From contig BPQB01000092.1 of assembly GCA_019973155.2 (NCBI GenBank), positions 1 through 64,000 on the forward strand: a stretch of 64,000 bases of DNA, written 5' to 3'. The DNA is from Phanerochaete sordida (Eukaryota > Basidiomycota > Agaricomycetes > Polyporales > Phanerochaetaceae). The notes beneath the pieces were generated by a model. The model ran no database searches. It saw only the letters and a list, made by a program, of their open reading frames with translations, and was not told the DNA's origin. Positions 47,090-58,154 of the stretch are shown here, piece by piece (the stretch's first letter is position 1; each line of letters starts with the position of its first letter). The translations under genes and the position numbers were made by a program.

Positions 47090-48485
47090 TTAAACTTCGT
47101 ATCCGCCGCGCACCTGCGCCTCCGTGTACGCGATGTCCTCAATCTCGACGTGCGTGCCCATCGGGTCGACCGCGGCGGGGATGCGCGTCGTGAGCATGAT
47201 CTCCGACGTCGCGTCGCACTCGCTGCCGTCGCTCTTCGCGTGCGCATGGCGCAGCTGTGCGCTGGCCCGCAGCGAGTGCGCGCTCCGCCCGCCGACGATG
47301 CTGATGCGGCTGTTGAAGATGACGAGAAGCGAGTTCGAGTATAGCTTCGAGAGCACGAGTGCGACACAGCCGTAGTACGAGTGCTGCTTCACGGCGAGGA
47401 AGAGGACGAGCGCGACTATCGCGGCGACGGCTACATAGGGAGTGTCAGTGCTGAGGGCTGCACCGTCCGCGGACGACGGACCTGTCAGGATGCCGGTCTC
47501 TATGACGAGCTGCACAAGATGTGAGACGAAGGGCTGAGACTTCGTGTCCTTTCTGAGAAGCTGCTTCGATATGAGCATCACTGCGGCCATACGAAATCTA
47601 CGAAAAACTTGCCAAATATGTCATGGAAGCTGCGATAAGCACGTCGCACGCTGCGCTTCCTGCGAGCCAGATCTGCGCAATCAGACGTCAGCAATTTTCC
47701 GCTGCTGCGCATTTATGCTGACCGTACCGTGCAGCTCACGAAAGCTCGCTGGAGGTCCCTAAAATTCCCAATAACATGGGCCTGCGCGCCCTGAATGACC
47801 GCCGCTGTCGCCTGTAGCAGAGAAACCTGCGAACGAAGGTCAATATTCCGCTGGCATTCGCATGCTAGGCGAATAACGCACAAAGGCTATGCTCAGAGCC
47901 AATAATTTTGAGTTTGCTAGTACGCTGGCGCGATATGCGTAGAACATTTGTACTGCACAGCTCACTACGAAGACGGTAAGGACCAGCAGAGACACGACGA
48001 AATAGTCTGAGCTCACCGACACCACTCATAACCGGCACTGCAATCCACTCCAACTGAGCTGACTCCAGGACCTGAAAGTCGCCGTAGTGGGCCGCGTACG
48101 CCCTGAAGCCATCGTGGGTGACAAGAATGGTCTGAGCAAATTCGATGATGTAGACAATGTAGACGAGAGCTTTATTGACTGTCCTATCGCTCGGAAAGGA
48201 CAGATAGTAGAGATCTACGAGGGGATCGTAAGTGTAAAATGAGGTCGATCATTGAAGTGTTACTCACAGACTTGAACGGACAGTGCACCAAACAGAGCCC
48301 AGTTGAAGAAGAAGCCAAGTAGCTGCGAACGACGCGCATGAGCTAGAGACCCACAGAGCCGGATAAACTCCACGCACCAAAGGACCTGCGCTGCGCGAGG
48401 GCCTGCGTGTCAGAGAGAGGAGCTCTTGCTTGCGAGCAAATACTGACTAAGCTGCGATATTATTGTGCTCGACCACGGGGGGCAT
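47090..48485 (-). CDS. DUF6534-type membrane protein (copy 2)
   Basis: Paralogue of copy 1 in the opposite orientation on the far side of the AAO-like gene. The rebuilt N-terminus is MPPVVEHNNIAAYAGPL, joined in frame through a GTCAGT donor, then LLGFFFNWALFGALSVQVYL, YLSFPSDRTVNKALVYIV, EFAQTILVTHDGFRAYAAHY, SAQLEWIAVPVMSGV and CAVQMFYAYRASVLANSKLL. It has IWLAGSAACDVLIAASMTYL and LLRKDTKSQPFVSHLVQLVI, and the hallmark ALVLSKLYSNSLLVIFNSRI. The tail differs from copy 1 and ends VRGGYEV. One intron (47561-47612) begins with GC instead of GT, in a GC-AG pair, and is at the position where copy 1 has a normal GT-AG intron. About 330 residues. Confidence 0.8.
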
Positions 48486-49114
48486 GCCTGTGGAGGGCGG
48501 CAGGCTCGACGGCGGCGGAGGGGAACATACAGACCGAAAGAGTCAGGTGCGGGACGCGGGCCAAGGCACGTCTTTATGGACAGGGCTCCGGAAGATGATC
48601 GCATGAAACACTGGTCGTGATCGTCCACCGCATTGATCCTGCGAACGCATCGCACAAAAGCGTGTGCTCGGCGGCAGAAGAACGGACCTGCGATTAGGCT
48701 TCGAGCCGGATCCGACGTCGCCCTCACATCGGCCTGCACAGGCCCCTGTCCTCCTAGCGCGCTTCCAGGTCTGAGATCAATGTCTGCAGACAAAAGAAGT
48801 GCAACCGTCGTCGATATTTGGACCGACCCACCACGAAACCGAGAGGAAACACGGGACTCCGAGTGTGCCTAGCCGAATTGTGTCCTATCGCCGAGAGGAT
48901 GTGGAAAGATCTCGCCGTTCCCGAACACAGCCTTCGGTCAGCAGTGGCGTGGTGGCGCTCATCGCTGGTCATCGCAGTTAGCCAATCTCGCGACGATGTC
49001 GCTGCTGGCTGCGAGGACAGATACGCAGTCTATTGAGATGCAGGGTGTTCTGAGTGTTATCACGGCCCACCGAAGAGTTTATCATTCCACAGTGATGCAG
49101 CCATGGACGAGATG
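48486..49114. other. Gap between DUF6534 copy 2 and the A-T-R gene
   Basis: Contains the promoter of DUF6534 copy 2 and the 3' end of the A-T-R gene. No other feature supported. Confidence 0.5.
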
Positions 49115-52100
49115 CTACAGGAATCCCGCAGCCTTCCAGTACGAGATCCAGGTTTTGACATCATCTCCTCCGAGACACGGGGCATCCTTCAACGCCGGGG
49201 ATGCCTGCGTAGCGTTGCTGCTGTGGACTCGAGGGATCCCGTCGCAGCCGGAGCGCATGGTCCTGAAAAAGTCCAGAACCTTGAGCGCTGGCAGCTGCCC
49301 CGCAGCCACGTCGTCGACATCGTCTTTGTTGTGTTCTTCCAGCGCAGCGAGCCATTGGTCGTACGAGCAGACAGGCAGGCCCAGCTCGTCTGCACAGGCG
49401 CGCATCACGTCGCGCAGGGGGACAGGGTCCGGGTGCACGAGATGCAGCACCTCCTGCGGCGCATCGCGCGCGTCCGTGATCGCAGCCGCCGCGATATCCA
49501 AAGGCACCCACTGCGCGTCCTAGATAGAGTTGAGCAAGAGAAGCCGCGGTGAAACAGGCACAAGCGGCGTACCCCGTCGAGCTCGGGCACGCGCCCCAGG
49601 AAGACGCTGCTCCGCACCAGCGCCGGCACCCACTCCTTCGTGTCCCAGCAGCCTCCGGCGCCCCCGCACAGCTGGCCGACGCGCACGACCTGCGCGCGCA
49701 GCCCGCGCTCGTCTGACGCGCGCGCCAGCACCTGCTCCGCGACCCACTTCGACTCGGTGTAACCTAGCTCGGCAATGCCGTCTGGGTCCGTGATGCGTTC
49801 CTCTAGAATTGGCCCTGGCGCCGTTGCGCCTGCGATTCCCAATCAGTCGGGACTAACCAAGAAGGTCGTCTTCTGTACCTTGGAAGATGCCTGCCGAGCT
49901 TGCGAATATGAAGCGCGGCCGCGTCGGCGAAGTCAATGCGAGATTGATGAGCTCCTTGAGTCCCTGCAGCGCATCACCAAATGACTCCAGGGCCAAGTTG
50001 AAGTTCACAGGCCAGCCTGAGGCGTCCGTATCAGTATTCAATGTGCCGGCGAGGTACGACGTCGCCCGTACCGAGATGCAGAATGTGGGTAACGGTGCCT
50101 TGTACCTTCCGTGTATCACATTAGACTTCGGAGCAGCCGAGATGCTGTGCGTACCTACCGCGCGCTGGAGGTCCTCAGGCAGTCCGAGGCCGGGTGTAGC
50201 AAAGTCGACTTCGATGGCCGCCAGCTTTTGCGAACAGAGGAGCGCAGGGTCGAGATTACGTTGTTCGAAGCTTGCACGGAGCCTCTCCTGCAACGATGTA
50301 CCGTCCGAGGCCCTGCGGTTTAAGCTATACACGCGCGCGACGTCCTCTGCTTCAAGCAGTCGTTTGAGGACGTTCGCACCCAGGGCGCCCGTGGCGCCCG
50401 TGACTATCACCACGTCCCTGTCGCGGTCAACGGTCAACCCGTTCTGCGGGGCGGGAGAGAAGTCCGCCGAGAGCGCGTCGACGAGAGCGCGCATGCGCGC
50501 CCCGCGGGTGGCGTGGATGTGCGCCTCCTCGGTGTTTGGGCTCGTCCGCCCCTGCGCGAGGCTGAACACGAACGCGGAGAGGGAGGCGATGGTCGGATGG
50601 CGGTACACGAAGTTGCGGGCACGGTGGGCGCGGGGAAGAGCCAGCACATTGGCAATGGTATTCCCTATTCTGAGCGCATGCAGACTGTGGGAGCGTCAGC
50701 ACAGCCGAGGTGAAGATGGGCAAAGCACTGACCTGGTAAGCCCGTGGTCGAACAGGTCTTGGCCGTCGGAGGTCACGGAGGGCGCGTACTGGCAGATTGT
50801 TGCACGGGTAAAGTTCTGTGCATCGGCGAGCGTCCAAGCCGCGGGCTCTGACAGCCCCCGTGGGTCTCTGTCTTGATCCAAAGAGTAGAGCGCTTCTATC
50901 TCTTGGTCGTACTGCTGGAGCGTCGCCCCTTTCCGAACGGTACGCTTTTCTGTGACTAGCAGTGGCTTCGACGGAAAGGCAACCAGGACCATCTCTGCGA
51001 ATATTTGCGAGTGTTTCGGGATACGCGCATTGACGCGTTCGATGGTCGGCCTAGGGGCGCCATGAGAAAAGCGTTGTTTGCAAAGTGGTCGGACGTACCA
51101 GATTCTTGTCTTGTATGATAGCACGCACTGCTCGTTGGCAGTGTCTATCTGCTCTGTTGGGAAGATCAAGATGCCGACATGCGTCTTCTCGCGCCCGAAG
51201 AGTAAGGCCGCTTTGACTGTGGGATCTTCGCACAGTACCGCCTCTAGCCTGGCATATCAGCGAGACGTAATGGGAACAACCACATCGCCAGACCTATTGG
51301 TCCCGGATTCGTCTGCAGATATTGAAGGCTTCAAGTAAGTACTCACTTCTCGCGACAACACGATTACTGACCTTCATTCCATTTGCCAAGGTAATCTGGT
51401 CATCGGCGCGCCCGTAGATCCTCCAGAACCCCTCCTTTTCGGGGTGCTTTTCTAGTAAGTCATTCGTGGCGAACCCGTCGCGACCGCCAATCTTGGTGTT
51501 GGTGACCGGCAGGAAGTGTGTTGAAGTTTGCTGAGAAATAGATGTGGACGATAATGGAGCACATGTATCAGGAGGCGTACCACTGCAATCAGTTCATAGA
51601 TGCCTGGACCGGCAGGGACGAGCTCCACAGAGGCCTGCTTGTTGATGCGGAAGTAGAGCCAGTCGTGGCCAAGGACATCTGCATGGAAATGATGAGGGCT
51701 CTAAGACACCAACTTGAGCTCGTGATGGGGCCCACCTGGGAAAAAGTGGCCAAGGACTCCGGCTTCCGTACTACGTGGAGGGTAAGGGGACGATGGTGAA
51801 CGGAGGTGAGCCACTTACGATCCGTAGAGCGCACATACTGGCACACCCTTCGCAACCAGGCTGTCGCCGAGGGCTTTAGCCAGAGGAGCACCGCCATATC
51901 CCTGCAATATGTACTGAGTACAGGGAGTTCAAGCTCGACCTAGATAGCTCACGATGGCTTTGAGACTTCGAAGTACATCGATATCTTCCTCCGCGTGGGA
52001 CCAGGCCTACGATCCTGCTGTCAGCACCTCGAGCCAGTCAGCAAATGAGTCCGAATACGCACTTCCAAATAGCTCGGAACGACAATCACGAACGTCGGCT

Positions 52101-53196
52101 TCGTATCCCGGAAAGAGTCCATGACGATTTCTGGCGTGGGGATGAAGTATGGCGGCCCAGGTGGGAGAGTGGCGGCTGTATACCCACTTGATACCTGAGG
52201 AAGCCTACGTTAGATCCATATCGTTAGGAGGTAGACTGATACTGACAAGGAATGCTATGTGATTCAAACCACTAGCATGCGCCATCGAGAGCCCCTGGAT
52301 GCCAAAGACCTCATCACGAAGGTCGTGCGAGCCAAGGCCTGCCAATCGTCAATCGCGTGTCATCAAATCGAAAGGCTCAACTCACACGGAGTGGCGGCGA
52401 CTTGGAGGAAAGACGCGTGCGTCCAGGCGATAGGTTTGGGCAACGAGGTCGATCCTAGCCCCTTCCTAAGCAAAGGATGCATGAGAAATGATGAGGATAA
52501 ACGTACCTGACGAATGTACAAATATTGCTGGGCTCGTATAGTCGTACGTTTTCTGGGGAAGAAAATCGACGTTCTCATGCTGGGCGAAAATGTCCCCAAA
52601 CCTTAGCATCGGAATCACAGCCGGCGGCCTTGCCCCAGCATTCGCAATTAGCTCGAACGCGGTGTCGACGAGCTTGCGTGCCGGCGTGTCCTCGCTAACA
52701 ATCACGTGCGTCGCGGACGTCTCCTGCAGCAAGTGCGCGATCGCAGCAGGCGAATTCACCAGCGCGATGGGCGCCACGGTGACCCCTGCACGGAGCATGC
52801 CCGCGACCGTGCACCAGTACGTGATGGAATCTGGCACGGGTTGTCAGCGTCTGTACCGAGCAGGAGAAGGGCGGACTCACCAGACGTCGCGACGATGGCA
52901 ATTGGGCCAACGGTCGTCGGTGGCGGAGACGCGCCGAGGTCGATTCCTGCCGCATCTGCGACACGTCGGCCGGCCCTATGTATTGCGGGCACGACATCGC
53001 GGTACGTGAGATGTACGAGCTCGTTGCGCTCGCGGTCCTTGTAAACGAAGACCGGCTGCGTAGGGTTGTGCTCGTAGTGCCAGTCGTACAGCTCTGGGAC
53101 CGTCAGCGAGCCATCTATGGGCGGGTGCTGGAAGGTGCAGCCCTCCTTGGGCGGCGGTGTTGGCACTGGAAGCACACATCTCTTCGCCTCGTCCAT
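49115..53196 (-). CDS. Adenylation-thiolation-reductase enzyme (NRPS-like carboxylic acid reductase)
   Basis: Activates an acid with ATP, loads it on a phosphopantetheine arm and releases it by NAD(P)H as aldehyde or alcohol. Start MDEAKRCVLPVPTPPPKEGC. Adenylation domain: core motif HSSGSTSLPKPIAWTHASFL, then GLSMAHASGLNH, YGGAPLAKALGDSL, YGSTEAGVLGHFFP, GFATNDLLEKHP and YGRADDQITLANGMK...NPGPIEAVL. Carrier domain: DLFDHGLTSLHALRIGN, with the Ser for the arm. Reductase: VVIVTGATGALGANVLKRLL (NADP-binding), then VGTVTHILHLGWPVNF, PRFIFASSAGI and the YTESK catalytic Tyr/Lys pair in GYTESKWVAEQ. The C-terminus ends WISYWKAAGFL. Roughly 1,050 residues in about seventeen exons; every domain reads through without a stop, so the gene seems intact. 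No condensation domain is present, in line with the fungal aryl/alkyl-acid reductases and the Lys2-like family. Substrate unknown; aromatic acids are the first guess. Confidence 0.87.
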
Positions 53197-53834
53197 GGCG
53201 GATGACGAAAGTATGAGGAAGGGAAGGATCTTGAGAACTGCGAACAGGAGTAATTAGCTGACGCGAGCGCGGTTAGGCTCCGGGTATATCGCCCATGCTC
53301 TTCCACGGGCGCAGCATGATTCGCCCATCATCATCTGGTGTTCCAGATGCAGATGGTGGGGTTATTCCAGGAGAAAAATCGACGAGGCATAACAGTCCAC
53401 TCGCTGGGATATCCAACAGCTTCTAAGAATGAGACTAATGCTTGTCAAAGCAGTAGGCATTGGTCGTGAATGCAGAGCAGGTTCAACTCGAGCGCCACGA
53501 AGGCGAGGTGTTAGACTTGCGCAGACTCAGTCCCAGTCGTATGCAGCCATGTCATTGGTCAAGGTGCTTTCCTAAACGAGAGGAATGCAGCGTCAGCATG
53601 ATTGACCGCCGCAGGGGCGCAAATCAGCCAATCGGCACAGTGCCATTTGCCGGATCCTACAATAGGCTCCTACCTCCGCGATACGGCGTCTATTCGAGCG
53701 GAAGACTCGTGCGGCGTGAATCCCAGCTGTGACCAACGGCTTAGATCAAACGTCCAGGGTTAGCGAAAAGTATAGATTATGCCAGCGATGCAGACTAGCA
53801 TTTTTCAGCGACGAATCTATATATTATCAACACG
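53197..53834. other. Gap upstream of the A-T-R gene
   Basis: Holds the A-T-R promoter and the 3' UTR of the QCR2-like gene. A 90-codon open frame at 53460-53732 shows no motif. Nothing else seen. Confidence 0.5.
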
Positions 53835-55267
53835 TCACAGGCCAAGCTCGTCGGCGTAGGGAAGCGTCTTGATGTCACCAACCGCAACATATGTAGGCTT
53901 CGCCTTGAGGAGAGACGAGACGGCCTGCCGGCAAAGTAAGTTAAAATAGCTCAATAACTGGACAACAGAAACGTACGTTGGAGACAGCAGAGGCGTTGAC
54001 CTTCTCGAACGCGGAGAGGGCCTCGTCGAGGGATGGCTGGGCGCCAGACAGGACCTTGCTGCCGACGACAGCGACCTGGCCAGCCTTGCCGTCGGTCGCA
54101 GACGCCGCGAAGAACTTGGCCTTGGCGACGGCGCGCTTGAGGTCCTCCTCCTTGACGTTCGCGGCGTCCTTGAGCGCCTTCACCGCGGCCGTGCCCGCGG
54201 CCTTGACGGCCTCCGCGGTCGCGCCCTGGACGAGCAGCCCGAAGAGCGCCGCGTCCGAGTACGGCAGGAGCACGGCCTCGACGGTCGCGCCAGCGGGGAG
54301 GCTCGCAGCAATCGGCGAGAGGCCCTGCGACCACTTGATCGAGGGCTTCGTGGAGAGGTGCGCGGTGAGCACCGCGAGCTCGGCGGCGGGCGCGCCCGTC
54401 GTGCCGAAGCCGATGAAGACGGTCTCGGGCCCGCCGTGGCCCTCGACACGGGTCTCACCACCGAAGTAGCGGCTCGCGGACGCGCTCGGCGCGCCGCTCG
54501 CGGAGAGCGTGTTCAGGGACTTCTCGAGCAGAGACGTGAGCGCCTCCTGCGAGATGCCCGTGCCGAGGACGGCGATGTTGCCCTTGGAGAAGACGGTGGA
54601 CGCGTACTCCTTGATTGCCTCGACGTCGACGGGGTCGTGCTCGGCCGAGAGGAGGGGTGCGCCGAGGCCGTTGCGGAAAGCGAGGACGTGAGCAAGCTCG
54701 AGGGCACGCGCGGCGGGGTTAGACGCGGCGGCAGCAGCCTCGGCAGCGCAGACGGGTGCGACGTACTCCTGCAGTTCGTGGCGGGTGAACTTTGCGTCGG
54801 TGACGAATGACGAGAGGACGTCGACGAAGTAGGACCTGGCAAATAAGTGAGAAAGCGTAGGGAAACAACAAGGTGTGTTACTCACTCGTCGCCACGCAGG
54901 AACTCTGCCGTCAACGCCAAGTGCTCCCTCGACAAGCTCGAAGACAGGACACCGCCGTACAGTTCTGCTTCACGGATTGTCGCGAGACCGGAGCGCTTGC
55001 CAGTGCTCTGCGTTGGCTCCCTTCAGCACATCGCGCCCTCAAAACCTAGAAGAGTAGGTTGCGCACCTTGAATGCAAAGTTGGTGAGGGCGTGGGCGACA
55101 CCAGGCTTGTTCTGGTAGCGGCTGCCCGCCTTGACGAGGAAGGTGACGGTGGAGGTCGCCTCGCCGTTGTCGGCCGCGGCAACCTTCACGCCGGCAGCAT
55201 CGACAGCGGTAGCAAAATGGCGCACGGCGCGGGTTGCGCGCGACGCAGATGTCCTGGCGGCAAGCAT
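53835..55267 (-). CDS. QCR2: Cytochrome bc1 complex core protein 2 (QCR2-like)
   Basis: Structural core subunit of mitochondrial complex III, derived from an M16 processing peptidase. The N-terminus MLAARTSASRATRAVRHFAT is a typical mitochondrial presequence (Arg, Ala, Ser, no acids). It is followed by GSRYQNKPGVAHALTNFAFK and RSGLATIREAELYGGVLSSS, LAFRNGLGAPLLSAEHDPVD and GGPETVFIGFGTTGAPAAEL. The C-terminal half, KFFAASATDGKAGQVAVVGS, is Ala/Lys-rich, and the end is KPTYVAVGDIKTLPYADELG plus L. The zinc-binding HxxEH motif of active peptidases is not seen, as expected for Core 2. Five exons, about 425 residues, normal length. Housekeeping gene, divergent from the membrane protein gene at 55.7 kb. 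Confidence 0.9.
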
Positions 55268-55752
55268 GTCGGGGATGTGGTAGGGAGCACACGGCCGCGT
55301 TCAGCGCGACCGACGTCGAGGAGTGCCCGGATTTGACCGAGTACAAGCGCCTGTTACCCTTTTGGGGAACACAGCGGCAGCCAATCTCTGCGTCACTATT
55401 TCTCTGCGTACCCTGGCATGTACCCTTCAATTCTGTAGAGCCTGAAGAATATTTTACTAGCTCAATGTCGGCCAAGAGGCTTCAAGTTCGTATTCTCGGA
55501 AGAGACGGAGGTACTCGGCGCTACTGCATTGGGCAATTACACTAAGCGCTCAGTATATCCCCACCTTCGCTTTCGGTCGGACGCTGAGGCTAACCATGAC
55601 CATGACCAGGCTGACCTCCAGCGGATGCACACAAATTATGCTATGCTCGTGTGCAACTCTTCAGCATTCCTCTAACTCTCCTTTCTGGGTACTGGCTACC
55701 TCACACCTCCTGCGCCAGGCGCGCATCCTCGACGTCTCGTGAACGTCTCGGC
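55268..55752. promoter_or_regulatory. Divergent promoter of QCR2 and the membrane protein gene
   Basis: 485 bp between the two start codons. No TATA box stands out. An in-frame open stretch runs from about 55651 up to the chosen ATG at 55753, so an earlier start or upstream exon for the membrane protein cannot be excluded. Confidence 0.5.
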
Positions 55753-57904
55753 ATGGCCCCCAAGCTGAGCAGGCTGCGGCACCTTCGTCCACAACATTAT
55801 GGCTTGTTTGCGCGCAAGGATGCTCTCCTCATCGGCCCTGGAGGCGAGATTGTCGCGGCATATGGGGTCGGCGACCATATACCTGTCGTTCCACACATCG
55901 TCACGGGTCGTCTACAGCAGAACACAGCAGCGGACAATCCACTGGCAACTGCCATTGCAAACGCTCAGAGCGTAACATATAATGTGAGCCATGTATCTGA
56001 GGCTGTAACTGTTGCATCTGCTGACCTGTGGTTCCCTGTATCAGCCAGGGCCTACCGCTATCCTCAGCGCGACTACCCTTCCTTCCGCGAGCACACAAAC
56101 AGACTCTAACACTGTAGACTCACAGTCAAGTCCCCCCACATCCACTGTAGAGACCACGACTACCACTGCGACTTCCAGCCCTACCGTGCCGCCGACGTCT
56201 TCCGCGTCGCCCTCCGCCCTCTCACCTTCTAGTACACTCGCCAGCAGCTCTACCATATCGCCGTCGAGTCTTGCCTCGTCGGTCTCCTCTAGCTCTTCGT
56301 CTGCGTCTTCTAGCTCTACTTCGATTTCTCCGACTTCCTCTACAAGCGCTACTGCTGCTCCTTCTGGCTCACACGACCACCGACAGCTTTACCTTGGCAT
56401 CGCTCTTGCTTCTATCTTCGCTGCCGCTTTGTTTGTCGCCCTCGCCGTATATTTCTACCGAATTTGCTCTCGCTCTCGTCGGACTCGGCGCCGAGCCAGA
56501 ATGCTGTGGCCTTGGGATCGCCGTGACGCGGAGAGTGGGCTACCCGGAGAAGGCGCGTACGACTACGGACGTTTCGGAGCCCCAAGCAACGAGCAGAAGG
56601 AGCAGAAGGACCGCGTGGACGGCGAACTTCCCGATCCTAGGTTTACGGGGCGGTCGTACGCGGAACGTCAACTCGCAAATGGACTCTACGATATCCCTAT
56701 CACTGCGAGTCCCTTCCGCCCCGTGCCTCTGCCACACATGGAGACGATCCCAGACTTGGCTCCGGAACTCGGGCTTCTCCAGGTTGCCAACTATGTACCC
56801 GGCGATATGTCCAGCGATGACGGCAGCCGAGCAAACTCTCGTCAAGGTGTAATTGGCGATGTCCAGCCGCAGCCTACCGCTTCTCCCGCTGAACAGTGGA
56901 GCGTCTACGGCCCAGACGACGGGTTCAAGAACCCTTGGTCACCTTTACGTGTAAAGTCGCGAGAAGGTCTGGGGATCGTCGCGGAGAAGGACGTTACCGA
57001 TGCCCCCGCAGAAGACGAAGCTCCGAAGGCCGAGGAGCATGTAGGTCCCCCTGCGCCTCAAGACAGCTGGGCGGCGTCTTTTCGGTCCAACATCGCACAC
57101 GCGTTCCAGGCCGTCGTCGGGAGCGCGTCGAGGGCCTCTCTCGCTAGCACGACTCATGCACACGACACGGACGGTCAGCAGACAGCCCCCGCTGAGAATC
57201 CCTTCGACGATCCCACGTCATCTATGATCAGCCTGCCAGGCGTGGAGGTGACCTCGGACGACCCCACACCGCGCTGCACAGAGTGCCTATCGCCGAACGA
57301 CACAGCCGTCATCGCACCCTCGGGCGAGCCGCAGTGCCTCTGCGAGTGGCTCAAGCAGAAGCAGCTCCCGTTGCCCCCGTCGATGCAGTCGCACACACAC
57401 CTCGCCGTGCCCTCGCCCGCACCGCCCTCGCCGCACGCCGTCTCCCCGCTCAGCCGGTACTCGCCCAGCGGCTCCGCGCAGGGCTCGCCCGGCACCTTCG
57501 CCCTCCCGCGCATCCCGACGTCGCGCCGCGGCTCGCAGTCGTCGCTACAGGAGGCCATCGACGTGAAGCGCCTGCACCGCGGCCGCTCGAAGCGCGCCAT
57601 GGGCACGCCGCGCACGCCGCGGACCCCGCGCCCCACCACGACGCCACTCGTGCGCGCGGCGTCGACGTGCACTGTCGGCTCGGACATGTCGCGCTGCGAC
57701 AGCACCGCGAGCACCTCGTCCGGCCCGCTCAGCGATCAGGAGCAGTTCGCCGTGCGATTACTCAAGGAGCGCCGCAAGCGCGTCGCAGACTCGCAGAGGA
57801 CGGCGGCGAGGCAGTCGCTCAGTCGGCCAAGTGTCAGGTTGGGATCGAAGCGGAGGAGGAAGACTGGACCACGGACACCTGAAACTGAAGAATCCGTTGT
57901 TTGA
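55753..57904 (+). CDS. Ser/Thr-rich single-pass membrane protein, cell-wall sensor-like layout
   Basis: Not recognised as a named family. Start MAPKLSRLRHLRPQHYGLFA, then a conserved-looking segment GPGGEIVAAYGVGDHIPVVP. One intron (about 55981-56050) joins IANAQS to PGPTAILSATTLPSA. A strongly Ser/Thr/Pro-rich stretch of about 110 residues follows, such as SSSSSSASSSSTSISP. One helix, LYLGIALASIFAAALFVALA, is followed by positively charged RSRRTRRRARMLW, which sets the tail inside. The large cytoplasmic tail (about 480 residues) holds acidic and Pro/Ser-rich segments, several SP/TP sites and a basic end, GSKRRRKTGPRTPETEESVV. The layout (O-glycosylated stalk, helix, long tail) resembles fungal wall-stress sensors, but the chosen start gives no signal peptide. 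Function unknown. Confidence 0.65.
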
Positions 57905-58154
57905 TTAGCTATCGCTCTCTCTGTCACTCGTTACCTTTACTTTTCTTTGCTTGTCAATATCACTCCTGCTTTGATTTTCACCCACTTAGACTGTCATTCC
58001 AACAACACCAGCGCAACTAAACACATTTCCACACGAAGAGCCTTGTCCGCTGATCCGCTTCTCACCCTGACACTACTCTCCCTCCATCACCCTCCCGCTC
58101 CGGTACGACATTCCACCCTAACATCATCCTGAGTCCGAAGCACACCAAACACGA

